Shown one piece after another: positions 9,029 through 18,436 of a stretch of DNA of 59,384 nt (positions within the stretch are counted from its first letter, which is position 1; each line of letters begins with the position of its first letter). A program made the position numbers and the translations under genes. The notes under the pieces were generated by a model. The model was not told where the DNA came from, did not search any database, and saw nothing but the letters and a program-made list of their open reading frames with translations. The DNA comes from Bacteroidales bacterium UBA5287 (GTDB taxonomy: Bacteria > Bacteroidota > Bacteroidia > Bacteroidales > Dysgonomonadaceae): positions 1 through 59,384 of the forward strand of contig DHSL01000038.1 in the NCBI GenBank assembly GCA_002411345.1, read 5' to 3'.

Positions 9029-9916
9029 TTATTTCTTCTTTTTAGTATTTGAAACTTCTGTCTTTCGCTGGGGAGTTTTAATTTCTTTTGGCTCTTTACG
9101 AAGGGCATTAATAATCAACCATAAACCCCATAATATAAAGGGAATACTTAGCCACTGACCTAGTACCAACCCGGTATTATCACGCATGGCAATTTCTGAA
9201 TCAACCTGCACTAACTTAACATATTCAATAAAGAAACGTGCAATAAATATAATTGCTATTCCTACTCCGGTAATCAAACCGACTCTATTCTTTGCGTTTG
9301 TCTTATAATACATCCACATTGTGATGCCAAAAACAATAAAATAAACTAATGCTTCGTATATTTGAGTGGGATGTGAAGCGGGACCGTGAACGGCTGGCGC
9401 TCCAGCCATCCATTCGTTTATATTTTCAATAAAACTGAACCCCCAGGGTAAATCGGTGGGACTGCCATAAATTTCGTGATTCATCAGATTACCCAACCTT
9501 ATGCAACCGGCTACAAATCCTGTTGGCACCATCATACGGTCAAATGTCCAGTTAATATGCAAATGATTTACATTTTTTGAATAAAGGGCTACTGCGATAA
9601 TAATGCCTAACACGCCGCCGTGACTTGCAAGACCGCCTTCCCAAATTTTTAAAATTTCAATGGGGTGAGCTAAATAAAATTCGGGCTGATAAAACAAACA
9701 ATGACCTAACCTTGCACCTACAATTATTCCTATCATCGAATAGATGAAGAGTGAATCAAACCATTTTTCAGGGAGCTTCTCTTTATTGAAGATTCGCTCA
9801 ACTACATAAACGGCTACAATCAAACCTATGACCCATAAAATTCCGTACCAGCGTATCTCGCGGCCCAAAATTGAAAAAGCTTCAGGATCAACATTCCAAA
9901 TGATAGATAATAACAT
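9029..9916 (-). CDS. lgt: Prolipoprotein diacylglyceryl transferase
   Basis: Lgt moves diacylglycerol from phosphatidylglycerol onto the lipobox cysteine of prolipoproteins in the inner membrane, the first step of lipoprotein maturation. The 295-residue product has about seven hydrophobic segments. It has the Lgt hallmarks GGLASHGGVLG and RLGNLMNHEIYG, where the Arg/Asn/Glu residues are catalytic in the family. The tail is basic (PQRKTEVSNTKKKK). It would act on the several lipoproteins encoded here, such as those at 95-3424 and 30418-31188. It is first in the lgt-fprA-nagB run. Confidence 0.97.
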   Translation of the reverse strand: MLLSIIWNVDPEAFSILGREIRWYGILWVIGLIVAVYVVERIFNKEKLPEKWFDSLFIYSMIGIIVGARLGHCLFYQPEFYLAHPIEILKIWEGGLASHGGVLGIIIAVALYSKNVNHLHINWTFDRMMVPTGFVAGCIRLGNLMNHEIYGSPTDLPWGFSFIENINEWMAGAPAVHGPASHPTQIYEALVYFIVFGITMWMYYKTNAKNRVGLITGVGIAIIFIARFFIEYVKLVQVDSEIAMRDNTGLVLGQWLSIPFILWGLWLIINALRKEPKEIKTPQRKTEVSNTKKKK

Positions 9917-9954
9917 AGGATTATAATAAATTGATTATAATTATTAATTTGCGA

Positions 9955-9962
9955 CAAAGATA
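9955..9962 (-). promoter_or_regulatory. Putative -7 element for lgt
   Basis: The minus strand reads TATCTTTG, an exact match to the Bacteroidota -7 consensus TAnnTTTG, about 40 nt upstream of the lgt start. No TTTG is present 20 nt further upstream, so it is supported by one element only. Confidence 0.5.
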
Positions 9963-9978
9963 GGACTTTTTTTTGCTA

Positions 9979-10884
9979 TTAAACTAATTTTTTAATCCAT
10001 TCGTCTCTATCACCAGGCAATAAATCAATAACCGGAACTTCTATTAAAGTGTATGCACCTGGCGTTTGTTTCAAACAAGCTCGTGCTGCACCAATCAAAA
10101 CTTGAGCAGTAAGGGCGGGATTGTTAATGTGCATCTTAAAACTGAATAATTGATTTTGAGTCACACCGGATACGCCTTTGCGCTCCATTAATACACCATG
10201 ACCCATATCTTTCAAATAATCAACATTTTCTACCTGAAACACATGAGTTTCATCATGGGAAAAATAATCGTCTGTCTTAATTGCTTTTGATACTTCTTCA
10301 AATAAATAACCTTCTTTTAACTCGATATAAACCATGCGACGATGAACTCCTGTCCCCAATGGAATGGTCATTGATAATGCGTCTTTAACACCTTCTATGG
10401 CTTTTACGGCAACAGTGTGACCCATACTCATACCGGGACCAAAATTGGTGTATGTCAAACCCTTAGGAGCCATAGCCTCCATCAAAGTTCTAATTATTGA
10501 ATCGCTCCCCGGATCCCAACCTGCAGAAATAATTGAAACGGCTTTGTGAGCCTTTGCTGATTCATCAAGAGATTTCCTCAACAGGGGAATTTGTGTGTGA
10601 ATATCAAAACTGTCAACAGTATTGATTCCAAGTGCAAGACATTCTTTTGCTGACTCCTCAACTTTTCTTGTCGGGGTAGTTAAAATCGCTACATCTACAT
10701 TAGATAGATCAGAAATTGAAGAAACTACTTTATAGCCTGATAATTCAGATGGGATATTATTTACATTTCTTCTAACAATGCCCACAAGTTCAAAATCAGA
10801 TGAAGATTGGATCGATTGAACAACATATTTGCCAATATTTCCATAACCAATAACAGCTGCTCTAATTAAATTTTTCATATCCAC
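9979..10884 (-). CDS. ddh: meso-Diaminopimelate dehydrogenase
   Basis: Ddh makes meso-diaminopimelate in one NADPH-dependent step from L-tetrahydrodipicolinate, feeding lysine and peptidoglycan synthesis. The 301-residue product has an N-terminal Rossmann motif VIGYGNIGKYV and the family segments DSFDIH, SAGWDPGSDS and TNFGPGMSMGHTVA. It is transcribed away from the glycogen operon, and its start is 206 nt from that operon. Two in-frame ATGs (MDMKN) are present; the second, two codons in, is also plausible. It presumably bypasses the succinylase/acetylase branches; those genes are not in view. Confidence 0.95.
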   Translation of the reverse strand: MDMKNLIRAAVIGYGNIGKYVVQSIQSSSDFELVGIVRRNVNNIPSELSGYKVVSSISDLSNVDVAILTTPTRKVEESAKECLALGINTVDSFDIHTQIPLLRKSLDESAKAHKAVSIISAGWDPGSDSIIRTLMEAMAPKGLTYTNFGPGMSMGHTVAVKAIEGVKDALSMTIPLGTGVHRRMVYIELKEGYLFEEVSKAIKTDDYFSHDETHVFQVENVDYLKDMGHGVLMERKGVSGVTQNQLFSFKMHINNPALTAQVLIGAARACLKQTPGAYTLIEVPVIDLLPGDRDEWIKKLV

Positions 10885-10908
10885 TATTAATTAATATTTA
10901 TATGAATA

Positions 10909-10916
10909 CAAAAATA
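10909..10916 (-). promoter_or_regulatory. Putative -7 element for ddh
   Basis: The minus strand reads TATTTTTG, matching TAnnTTTG, 25 nt upstream of the ddh start. No clear -33 TTTG at 20-nt spacing. Confidence 0.4.
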
Positions 10917-11024
10917 TAAAAATATAAGAAACAGCAAAAAAAAGAATTGCAGATTATAACAAAAAAACATCTAAAAGCGAGCTCTGGTAGGGCTTCTTGA
11001 ATAATTTTAATATTAATGTCATTT

Positions 11025-11056
11025 TTTGGTTTCTTTATTTATTTTCTTTATCTTTC
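11025..11056 (+). promoter_or_regulatory. Bacteroidota-type promoter of the glycogen operon
   Basis: TTTG (11025-11028), a 20-nt spacer and TATCTTTC (11049-11056, one mismatch to TAnnTTTG) lie 35 nt upstream of the debranching-enzyme start. The same 20-nt spacing appears at several other genes in this window. Confidence 0.65.
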
Positions 11057-11090
11057 GGAACAATTGAAAACATAATAAATAAAGTGGAAT

Positions 11091-13046
11091 ATGAGTTATC
11101 TTAAATTCGATAAAAGTCAGATGATAAACCTCGAATATTCACTCTACAGAAATGTTTTAAGAACTAATAGAAGAGGTGCTTATCAGAATACATCCATTTC
11201 AGGATGCAATACTTCAAAGTATCAAGGACTGCTGGTAATGCCGGTTCCCTTTCTAGATGATGAGAATCACCTTATACTTTCGTCGTTCGATGAAACGGTG
11301 ATTCAGCATGGAGCTGAATTTAATCTGGGAATTCATAAATATAACGGAGATAATTATAGCCCACGTGGACATAAATATATTCGGGAATTTAATTGTGATG
11401 GGGTTCCTAAAACAATTTATCGTGTTGGTGGTGTAGTTCTTTCGAAAGAGATAATGTTCTCGTCGAAAGAGAATAGGCTCATGATCAGATACACGCTTTT
11501 GGATGCGCATTCACCTACAACCCTTCGGTTCAAACCATTTTTGGCTTTCAGAAACATATCTAAATTGACGAAAGAAAATGATAGAGTGGACCGTTCATAC
11601 AGAGATGTGGAGAATGGAATAAGTACATGTATGTACTTTGGATATCCTGAGCTTTTTATGCAGTTTAATAAAAAACCAGAGTTCATTTATCATCCGGATT
11701 GGTATAAAGGAATCGAATATTTGCAGGATCAACAACAAGGGGATACATATCAGGAAGATTTATATGTGCCGGGATATTTTGAAATGTCTATCGCTAAAGG
11801 CGAAGAAATAATCTTCTCTGCTGGAGATATACTAGTGGATACTAACACATTGGCAAATGAGTTCGACTACGAACTTCATAAACGGACACCAAGATCAAAC
11901 TTATATAATTGTCTCAAAAATTCAAGTCACCAATTCTATTTCAGACCAAAAGATGGTGAGTGTTTTCTAATTGCCGGATATCCTTGGTTCAAAGTCAGGG
12001 CTCGTGATCAGTTTATTGCATTGCCTGGTTGTACTATCTCTATTGGCAAACTGGATGACTTCGAAACAATAATGGATTCTTCGATGCCGCATTTGAGGGA
12101 TTTAATGGAGGGGCGACCGCTGAAAAATGTCATTCATCAAATAGACGATCCTGATGTTTTACTCTGGGTTATTTGGGCATTACAACAGTATTGGAATGAA
12201 AATCATGAGGCGTTCAAACAGAAAAAATATAATGATTTTGTTATCGAAATCGTGAAATATATTTTGGCAAATAAGCACCCAAACTTGTTCGTGGATAAAA
12301 ACACGGAATTGCTGTACACAAATGGAAAAAATGTGGCGGTAAGCTGGATGAATGCTACTATTAATGGGAAACCGGTGATCCCACGCTCGGGATTCTTGGT
12401 CGAATTTAATGCTTTATGGTACAACGCCCTAATATTTGCTAAAGAATTGGCTTTGGAAAAACAAAACGTATTCATAATAGACAAATTAATGGATACAAGC
12501 GAAAAAGTACATAAATCATTCGTAGAAACGTTCTTAAATGATGCTGGATATTTGTACGATTACGTGGATGGGCATTATTGCGATCCGAATGTCAGACCCA
12601 ACATGTTATTTGCAGTTTCGCTTGATTATTCACCCCTGGAAAGAATACAAAAGAAAACTATTATAGATTTTGTTACGAAAGAGTTACTAACGACGTGCGG
12701 TATTCGCTCGTTGAGTCCAAAAAGCGGGAATTTCAAACCGCATTATACGGGCTCAATAAACGAAAAACAATTCGCTTACTTTAATGGATTGGCTTTTCCT
12801 TGGTTATTCGGACCGTATATCGAAGGGTATCTCAAAGTATTTCACAAAAGTGGATTGTCTCTTGCCGATAGAATAATGGTGGGAATAGAAGGGGAAATGC
12901 AAAATGATTGCATTGGAACAATTTCAGAACTTTACGACTCTAACCCGCCATTCATAGCAAGAGGGGGATACTCATTTGCAATGAGTATCGCTGAATCACT
13001 GAGAGCAAGACGTATAATGGAATCTTATGAAAAAAAAGACTTATGA
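11091..13046 (+). CDS. Glycogen debranching enzyme (GDE_N plus GDE_C)
   Basis: The 651-residue protein has the bacterial/archaeal debranching layout. An N-terminal beta-sandwich with the typical opening TNRRGAYQNTSISGCNTSKY (about 26-45) is followed by a C-terminal (alpha/alpha)6 amylo-alpha-1,6-glucosidase domain. The segment GYPWFKVRARDQFIALPG is a conserved active-site region, and LYDYVDGHYCDPNVRPNMLFAVSL is typical of the C-terminal half. It hydrolyses alpha-1,6 branches in glycogen-like glucan, in the cytoplasm since no signal peptide is seen. It is the first gene of a three-gene operon with a GT4 glucan synthase (22 nt) and a GH57 enzyme. Confidence 0.92.
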   Translation: MSYLKFDKSQMINLEYSLYRNVLRTNRRGAYQNTSISGCNTSKYQGLLVMPVPFLDDENHLILSSFDETVIQHGAEFNLGIHKYNGDNYSPRGHKYIREFNCDGVPKTIYRVGGVVLSKEIMFSSKENRLMIRYTLLDAHSPTTLRFKPFLAFRNISKLTKENDRVDRSYRDVENGISTCMYFGYPELFMQFNKKPEFIYHPDWYKGIEYLQDQQQGDTYQEDLYVPGYFEMSIAKGEEIIFSAGDILVDTNTLANEFDYELHKRTPRSNLYNCLKNSSHQFYFRPKDGECFLIAGYPWFKVRARDQFIALPGCTISIGKLDDFETIMDSSMPHLRDLMEGRPLKNVIHQIDDPDVLLWVIWALQQYWNENHEAFKQKKYNDFVIEIVKYILANKHPNLFVDKNTELLYTNGKNVAVSWMNATINGKPVIPRSGFLVEFNALWYNALIFAKELALEKQNVFIIDKLMDTSEKVHKSFVETFLNDAGYLYDYVDGHYCDPNVRPNMLFAVSLDYSPLERIQKKTIIDFVTKELLTTCGIRSLSPKSGNFKPHYTGSINEKQFAYFNGLAFPWLFGPYIEGYLKVFHKSGLSLADRIMVGIEGEMQNDCIGTISELYDSNPPFIARGGYSFAMSIAESLRARRIMESYEKKDL

Positions 13047-13068
13047 ATTGTAACTTTATTAGAAATAT

Positions 13069-14328
13069 ATGAAAGCATTAATGTTCGGATGGGAATTTCC
13101 ACCTCATATTTTAGGAGGACTGGGAACTGCGAGTTACGGACTCACTAAAGGAATGGCAATGCAGGAGGATATGGAAATCACTTTTGTAATTCCAAAACCT
13201 TGGGGTGATGAAGATCAGAGTTTTCTTAAAATAATTGGAGCTAACAATACTCCCATAGTATGGCACGATGTGCAATGGGATGCGGTCAAATCAAGATACG
13301 AACAGTTTATGAGCCCTCAAGATTACTACGACTTGAGGGATCATATTTATGCGGATTTTAGATATATGCATACTAACGACATGGGATGTGTGGAATTCTC
13401 TGGACGTTATCCGCAAAACATTCTGGAGGAAACTAACAACTATTCAATTGTGGCAGGGGTTATTGCCCGTACTTATAATTTCGATATAATTCATGCGCAC
13501 GACTGGCTGACGTATCCCGCGGGGCTTCACGCTAAAAGTATCACGGGCAAACCGCTCGTTATTCATGTGCACGCAACGGAATTCGACCGAAGCAGAGGAA
13601 AACCAAATCCTACTGTTTACAATATCGAAAAAGATGGCATGGACCACTGCGATCATATCGTTTGTGTGAGTAATCTTACACGAAAAACTGTGATAGAAAA
13701 TTATAATCAACCGCCCGAAAAAGTAACGACAGTTCACAATGCGGTCGATCCACTTGCTCCTGAAATTGAATCAATAGAAAGATTGTCGGGGGTGCCTGAA
13801 AAAGTTGTCACTTTCCTGGGACGAATAACTATGCAAAAGGGACCGGAGTTCTTTGTTGATGCGGCTACTCAGGTGCTTAAAAACACAAAACATATTAGAT
13901 TTGTGATGGCAGGTAGTGGGGATATGATGAACCAAATGATACGACTGGTGGCCGACAGGGGTATTTCTGATAAATTTCATTTTACAGGATTCCTTAGAGG
14001 AAAACAGGTCTATGAAATGCTAAAATCAAGTGACGTATATGTAATGCCTTCAGTATCTGAGCCCTTCGGTATTTCTCCGCTTGAGGCTATGCAGTGTGGA
14101 GTGCCGAGCATAATTTCATATCAATCGGGATGTGCCGAAATTCTGGAAAATGTTATAAAAACTGATTACTGGGATGTGGATGCAATGGCAGATGCAATTT
14201 ATTCAATTTGTACCTATCCGGCTATGGCGGAGTATCTAAAAACTGAAGGAAAAAAAGAAGTGGATAATATAAAATGGGAAGATGCTGGCTTGAAAATAAG
14301 AAAGATCTATGATAGGTTGGTACATTAA
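13069..14328 (+). CDS. GT4 glycosyltransferase, likely glycogen synthase
   Basis: This 419-residue GT-B glycosyltransferase has an N-terminal acceptor domain starting FGWEFPPHILGGLGTASYGL. The C-terminal donor domain has FLGRITMQKGPEFFVDA and the E-x7-E signature SEPFGISPLEAMQCG. HAHDWLTYPAG is typical of starch/glycogen synthase-like GT4 enzymes. In Bacteroidales this gene sits with the debranching enzyme and GH57 gene and is regarded as the glucan elongating enzyme; donor specificity (ADP- or UDP-glucose) is not evident. No signal peptide is seen, so it should be cytoplasmic. It lies 22 nt after the debranching gene and 37 nt before the GH57 start. Confidence 0.9.
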   Translation: MKALMFGWEFPPHILGGLGTASYGLTKGMAMQEDMEITFVIPKPWGDEDQSFLKIIGANNTPIVWHDVQWDAVKSRYEQFMSPQDYYDLRDHIYADFRYMHTNDMGCVEFSGRYPQNILEETNNYSIVAGVIARTYNFDIIHAHDWLTYPAGLHAKSITGKPLVIHVHATEFDRSRGKPNPTVYNIEKDGMDHCDHIVCVSNLTRKTVIENYNQPPEKVTTVHNAVDPLAPEIESIERLSGVPEKVVTFLGRITMQKGPEFFVDAATQVLKNTKHIRFVMAGSGDMMNQMIRLVADRGISDKFHFTGFLRGKQVYEMLKSSDVYVMPSVSEPFGISPLEAMQCGVPSIISYQSGCAEILENVIKTDYWDVDAMADAIYSICTYPAMAEYLKTEGKKEVDNIKWEDAGLKIRKIYDRLVH

Positions 14329-14365
14329 TTAATTGAAAAAAACAGAACTTAAAGGACAAAAATAT

Positions 14366-15712
14366 ATGAAAACAATTTGCATTTATTTTCAAATACATCA
14401 ACCTTTTCGCTTGAAAAGGTACAGATTTTTCAATATAGGAAAGGATCATTATTATTATGATGATTTTTCAAATGAAGATATCCTTCAGCAAATTGCTCAA
14501 AAATCTTTTATACCGGCTAACAGATTGTTGCTGGACTTGGTAAATCAATACGATGGGAAATTTAAAGTGGCTTTCTCTATTTCGGGAGTGGCACTTGAAC
14601 AACTCGAAGTATATGCGCCTGAAGTTATAGATGGGCTGAGAGAACTGAGTAGAACAGGACATGTCGAAATATTGGGAGAAACTTATGCGCATTCGTTATC
14701 ATCTCTCGTTGATCCTGAAGAATTTGCTGAACAGGTGAGGTTTCATTCTGATAAAATAAAACTTTTGTTTGGGAAGGAACCAAAAACTTTCCGAAACACG
14801 GAGCTGATTTATTCTGATGAAATAGGTGAAATGATCTATTCACTGGGTTTTGATAAAGTACTTACCGAGGGGGCTAAACATATTTTGGGATGGAAAAGCC
14901 CTAATTATGTATATCAATCTGAAACGCAACCGAAACTGAAAATTTTGATGAAAAACTCAAAATTTAGCGATGATATTGCTTTCAGATTTTCGAACTATAA
15001 CTGGAGCAAATACCCGCTGACAGCGGATAAATTTATATCTTGGATTGCAGATACACCGGAAAGTGAGAATGTGATCAACCTCTTTATGAATTATGAAACA
15101 CTTGGAAATATCCAGGCTGCATATACCGGTATTTTTGAGTTCATGAAAGCGTTACCGCGATTTGCAATTGATAAGGGAATAAAGTTTGGAACTCCTTCAG
15201 AAATTTTGGAAACACATAAACCTATTGGGTCAATCACTGTACCAAACCCTATCTCATGGGCTGATGAGGAAAGGGACCTCAGTGCTTGGTTGGGGAACTC
15301 TCTTCAAAAAGGGGCTTTTGACACGTTATATAGCATTGGAGAAAGGGTTAGAATGTCTAACAATAGAAGATTGAAACAGGATTGGAACTATCTGCAAACA
15401 AGTGATCACTTTTATTATATGTCGACAAAGCATTTTTCTGATGGGGCGGTTCATAGCCAATTCAGTCCTTATTCAACACCTTATGATGCTTTTAATAATT
15501 ATATGAATGTGTTGAGTGATTTGATTGGACGTGTCAAATCGGAATATCCTGACGATGTGGATAATGAAGAATTGAATTCATTGCTCATAACAATTCAAAA
15601 CCAAGGATTGGAAATCAAAAAACTACAAGCTGAATTAAAAAGTATCACGGATGCTAATGCTGAAAAATTTGTAGAGAAAACTAAGGTTAATAGAAAAGAA
15701 ACTGTTAAATAA
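14366..15712 (+). CDS. GH57 family alpha-amylase / glucan-modifying enzyme
   Basis: The 448-residue product starts MKTICIYFQIHQPFRLKRYR, where QIHQPF is conserved GH57 region 1. GETYAHSLSSL and FRNTELIYSDEIG are further conserved segments of the (beta/alpha)7 barrel. The ATG at 14366 is preferred over an upstream in-frame TTG at 14333, because AAAGGA stands just upstream of it and relatives begin MKTIC. The last 40 residues form a charged coiled coil. Family activities include alpha-amylase, 4-alpha-glucanotransferase and branching; the exact one is not determinable here. It is the last gene of the glycogen operon. Confidence 0.9.
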   Translation: MKTICIYFQIHQPFRLKRYRFFNIGKDHYYYDDFSNEDILQQIAQKSFIPANRLLLDLVNQYDGKFKVAFSISGVALEQLEVYAPEVIDGLRELSRTGHVEILGETYAHSLSSLVDPEEFAEQVRFHSDKIKLLFGKEPKTFRNTELIYSDEIGEMIYSLGFDKVLTEGAKHILGWKSPNYVYQSETQPKLKILMKNSKFSDDIAFRFSNYNWSKYPLTADKFISWIADTPESENVINLFMNYETLGNIQAAYTGIFEFMKALPRFAIDKGIKFGTPSEILETHKPIGSITVPNPISWADEERDLSAWLGNSLQKGAFDTLYSIGERVRMSNNRRLKQDWNYLQTSDHFYYMSTKHFSDGAVHSQFSPYSTPYDAFNNYMNVLSDLIGRVKSEYPDDVDNEELNSLLITIQNQGLEIKKLQAELKSITDANAEKFVEKTKVNRKETVK

Positions 15713-15735
15713 TAAAATTATTTATTAAAAAAAGG

Positions 15736-15796
15736 GGGGATGACTTACACGATCAAGTCTAACAACTTACATCATCAAACGTGATGGATCATCCTC
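15736..15796 (+). other. Candidate structured RNA between the glycogen operon and the next gene
   Basis: Three helices can be drawn in this gap. The closing stem is GGGGAT (15736-15741) with ATCCTC (15791-15796). A second stem is GACT/AGTC (15742-15745 and 15756-15759). A third is CATCA/TGATG (15770-15774 and 15782-15786). Together they give a three-way junction. It follows an A7G6 run and ends 18 nt before the next start codon. It may be a 3' end structure or a 5' leader. Confidence 0.3.
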
Positions 15797-15814
15797 TTTA
15801 ACATCCAAATTATT

Positions 15815-16276
15815 ATGGAACTGAATATAAATTTAAACAAGAAAGATATTAACTCATACACTGCGTTTACTATCGGAGGAATGTTTTTTGTTGTAGGAGT
15901 ATACTTTTTTCTGGAAAGCGGAAAAGACGAAAAGGGATTTGATGGTTTCGACTGGGCATATCTGATTTTCTTTGCAGTACTTGGCTTGGCTTTTATGATG
16001 AAAGGTTTTGGAGTGGCTTTCAGAAAGGCTTTTGTGAAAATTGATGAGGAAAAAATTTCACTTAAACCTGATCTGACATCAAAAGTGCATACCATCCACT
16101 GGGATGATATTCAATCGATTCAACAAGTCACAATTAGGTATATAATAAAACTTAAAAACGATAAAACGGACGAAATTATTCTTGCACATTATACACATGA
16201 TGTAGCAGACCAAATTAAAGAAATCGTTGAACAAATCGCTGACAAAAAACATATTCCATTTAACCCTCAGCTATAA
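15815..16276 (+). CDS. Small membrane protein with two TM helices and PH-like cytoplasmic domain
   Basis: The 153-residue product has two predicted TM helices (about 16-34 and 48-68) joined by a short charged loop. A C-terminal region follows whose beta-strand pattern (VKIDEEKISLKPDL, HTIHWDDIQSIQQV, IIKLKNDKTDEIIL) resembles bacterial PH-like membrane proteins. A C-terminal amphipathic helix completes it. No enzymatic motif. It follows the glycogen operon by 102 nt on the same strand, with a bidirectional terminator downstream. Function unknown. Confidence 0.7.
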   Translation: MELNINLNKKDINSYTAFTIGGMFFVVGVYFFLESGKDEKGFDGFDWAYLIFFAVLGLAFMMKGFGVAFRKAFVKIDEEKISLKPDLTSKVHTIHWDDIQSIQQVTIRYIIKLKNDKTDEIILAHYTHDVADQIKEIVEQIADKKHIPFNPQL

Positions 16277-16310
16277 CACATTCAATATCACCAAAATAGT
16301 AGACATAAAA

Positions 16311-16337
16311 AAGGGCAATGCAAATGCAATGCCCTTT
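16311..16337. terminator. Bidirectional terminator
   Basis: An inverted repeat with one mismatch (AAGGGCAATGCA pairing with TGCAATGCCCTT), preceded by A residues and followed by T residues, lies between the convergent genes ending at 16276 and 16359. It can serve both strands. Confidence 0.75.
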
Positions 16338-16358
16338 ATATTTCAACTGTCTTATAAA

Positions 16359-17843
16359 TCAAATCGAAAAGTCTGCATTTATCATACTTCCTGTTTCCTG
16401 AAATGCTTTGTGGAAAGCAAAACAAGAATACATATCAAAAGGAATGTGACCTTTAATGCCTCTATTTAAATATTCATGTAATAAAGGACGATAATCTGGG
16501 TGGGCACATTTTTCAATAATCTCTTGAGCACGGTGACGGGGACCTTTACCTCGCAAATCAGCAACGCCATATTCCGAAACAATGATCTTAACTGAGTGTT
16601 CGTTATGATCTTCGTGAGTAACTTTTGGAACTATGCAACTTATTTTGCCATCTTTAGCTACTGAAGGGGTTAAGAAAATGGATAAATATGAATTGCGAGT
16701 GAAATCGCCTGATCCACCAATTCCGTTCATCATCTTGATTCCGTTAACATGGGTGGAATTCACATTACCAAATATGTCAACTTCAATAGCTGTGTTTAAA
16801 GCAATAATTCCTAAACGACGTGCTAAACCTGGATTATTTGAGATTTCAGAAGGACGCAAAACCATTCTTTCTTTATAGAAATTGATATCATCAAAAACTT
16901 GATGCAATACCTCATTGCTGACAGTCAAAGAACATCCGCTTACTAATGAAACATTGTCTTTTTGCATCATGTCAATAACAGCATCCTGAATTACTTCTGT
17001 GTAAATATTGAAACGAGGAATTTGATCATTACTTCCCATAGCTGCTAAAACGGCATTGGCTATATTACCAACTCCTGATTGAATGGGTAAAAATGTCTTG
17101 GGAATACGACCGGCAACCATTTCGGCTACAAAAAAATCGGCTACATTCTGACCAATTCTGGCTGTAATATCATCTACGGGAGCAAAACCACTTCCTTCAC
17201 CATCTCTATCTGTTTCAACTACATATATTTTTGATGGATCTACTTTAATATATTCTTTTCCTACTCTATCGTTTACATTAAAAATCTGAATTTCTTTACG
17301 ATATGGTGGATCTTTTAATTCATATAAGTCGTGAATTCCTTTTAAACTCGATGGAACTTGCTTGTTAAGCTCAACAATAACTTTTTTTGCTAAACGACAG
17401 ATAGTGGGACTGATTCCTACACCGGTAGTTGGTATTATTTCTCCGTTTTCACTGATATCGCATGCCTCAATGATAGCAACATCAATATTTCCCAGAAATC
17501 CATAACGAATCTCTTGCGCAAGCTGAGATAAATGTAAATCAAAATATTCAAACTCTGCATTGTTGATAGCTGTACGCATATCTTTGTTAGTTTGATAAGG
17601 AGTTCTAAACTTGATGGCTTTTGCTCTTGATAATGTGCCATCAATGGAATCACCTGTTGATGCTCCGGTAAAAACTCCAATCTTAAAGGGATTGCCTTTT
17701 GCATGCTCTGCTTCGGCAAGTTTAGCAATTTCTGCCGGAACAACTTTAGGACATCCGGCATGCGTGAAACCACTAAAACCCACGTTGTCATTGTTTTTAA
17801 CAAGGGCTGCGGCTTCTTGCGCACTTACATAATTTAACGCCAT
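16359..17843 (-). CDS. Acetyl-CoA hydrolase/transferase family CoA-transferase
   Basis: The 494-residue protein belongs to the class I CoA-transferases of the acetyl-CoA hydrolase/transferase type, which includes succinyl-CoA:acetate and propionyl-CoA:succinate enzymes. Visible signatures are GFTHAGCPK near the N-terminus, FTGASTGDSIDG, VSGCSLTVSNEVL and the C-terminal GIGGSGDFTRNS. The family forms a glutamyl-CoA thioester intermediate. In a propionate- or succinate-forming Bacteroidales cell it likely links succinate/propionate or acetate CoA exchange in the cytoplasm; the true substrate pair is inference. It lies 36 nt downstream of a small membrane-protein gene on the same strand. Confidence 0.9.
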   Translation of the reverse strand: MALNYVSAQEAAALVKNNDNVGFSGFTHAGCPKVVPAEIAKLAEAEHAKGNPFKIGVFTGASTGDSIDGTLSRAKAIKFRTPYQTNKDMRTAINNAEFEYFDLHLSQLAQEIRYGFLGNIDVAIIEACDISENGEIIPTTGVGISPTICRLAKKVIVELNKQVPSSLKGIHDLYELKDPPYRKEIQIFNVNDRVGKEYIKVDPSKIYVVETDRDGEGSGFAPVDDITARIGQNVADFFVAEMVAGRIPKTFLPIQSGVGNIANAVLAAMGSNDQIPRFNIYTEVIQDAVIDMMQKDNVSLVSGCSLTVSNEVLHQVFDDINFYKERMVLRPSEISNNPGLARRLGIIALNTAIEVDIFGNVNSTHVNGIKMMNGIGGSGDFTRNSYLSIFLTPSVAKDGKISCIVPKVTHEDHNEHSVKIIVSEYGVADLRGKGPRHRAQEIIEKCAHPDYRPLLHEYLNRGIKGHIPFDMYSCFAFHKAFQETGSMINADFSI

Positions 17844-17879
17844 ATTAATCTATAATTTTTATTTATTGTTTGTTTTTTC

Positions 17880-18371
17880 TTAAAACTTCGGTTTTAGTAT
17901 CTCTGAGTAAATAACGGCTTTCTTTAATTCTTCCATTCCATCACCTCTAATCGACTGAATTAGAGGGTGAGAGCGACGAAACATCTCATCAGGCTTTTCT
18001 GAATCTTCTAATTGCATAGGAATAGAATCGTCTGCAGTGAAAATACTTCTTTCGGCTTCATCGGAATATTGACTATAATCTGTAGTCAAATTTATCGACG
18101 ACTGAAATATCGACTTCCTTAAAGGGCGATCAACTTGTTCGTGAGTATTTACATTAGCAGCTTCTTGCTTATTGGGAATTCCTCGTCTAACCGTTCTTTG
18201 CTGAAATTGCCTCTCTGGATTCTGATAGACGATAGGTGGTACTGAAGGTATAGATTCATCTGTATTAGTGGAATTCTTATTTTCTTGCTTTTGTTTGGCA
18301 TATTCAAATATAACCCCGCCAAAGATAATAACTAATCCAATTAAAAAGGAAATAATCTCTGAAATATCCAT
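17880..18371 (-). CDS. Hypothetical single-pass membrane protein, 163 aa
   Basis: An N-terminal TM helix (about 5-24, ISFLIGLVIIFGGVIFEY) is followed by a polar, low-complexity cytoplasmic tail. The tail has little predicted fold until a C-terminal segment LIQSIRGDGMEELKKAVIYSEIL, which looks like a short conserved helix. No known domain recognised. A TACTTTTG element (minus, 18396-18403) lies 25 nt upstream of the start. It precedes the CoA-transferase gene and may be co-transcribed. Confidence 0.65.
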   Translation of the reverse strand: MDISEIISFLIGLVIIFGGVIFEYAKQKQENKNSTNTDESIPSVPPIVYQNPERQFQQRTVRRGIPNKQEAANVNTHEQVDRPLRKSIFQSSINLTTDYSQYSDEAERSIFTADDSIPMQLEDSEKPDEMFRRSHPLIQSIRGDGMEELKKAVIYSEILKPKF

Positions 18372-18436
18372 ATTTTTAGTACTTTTGCATCACAACAAAA
18401 GTAGTAAAAAAAAACAATATTACAGGGTTTTAGAAA

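Noticed and set aside
17435..17824. 129-codon minus-strand frame within the CoA-transferase gene
   Set aside because: It is a same-strand alternative frame of a well-conserved enzyme, with no start signal or recognisable product.
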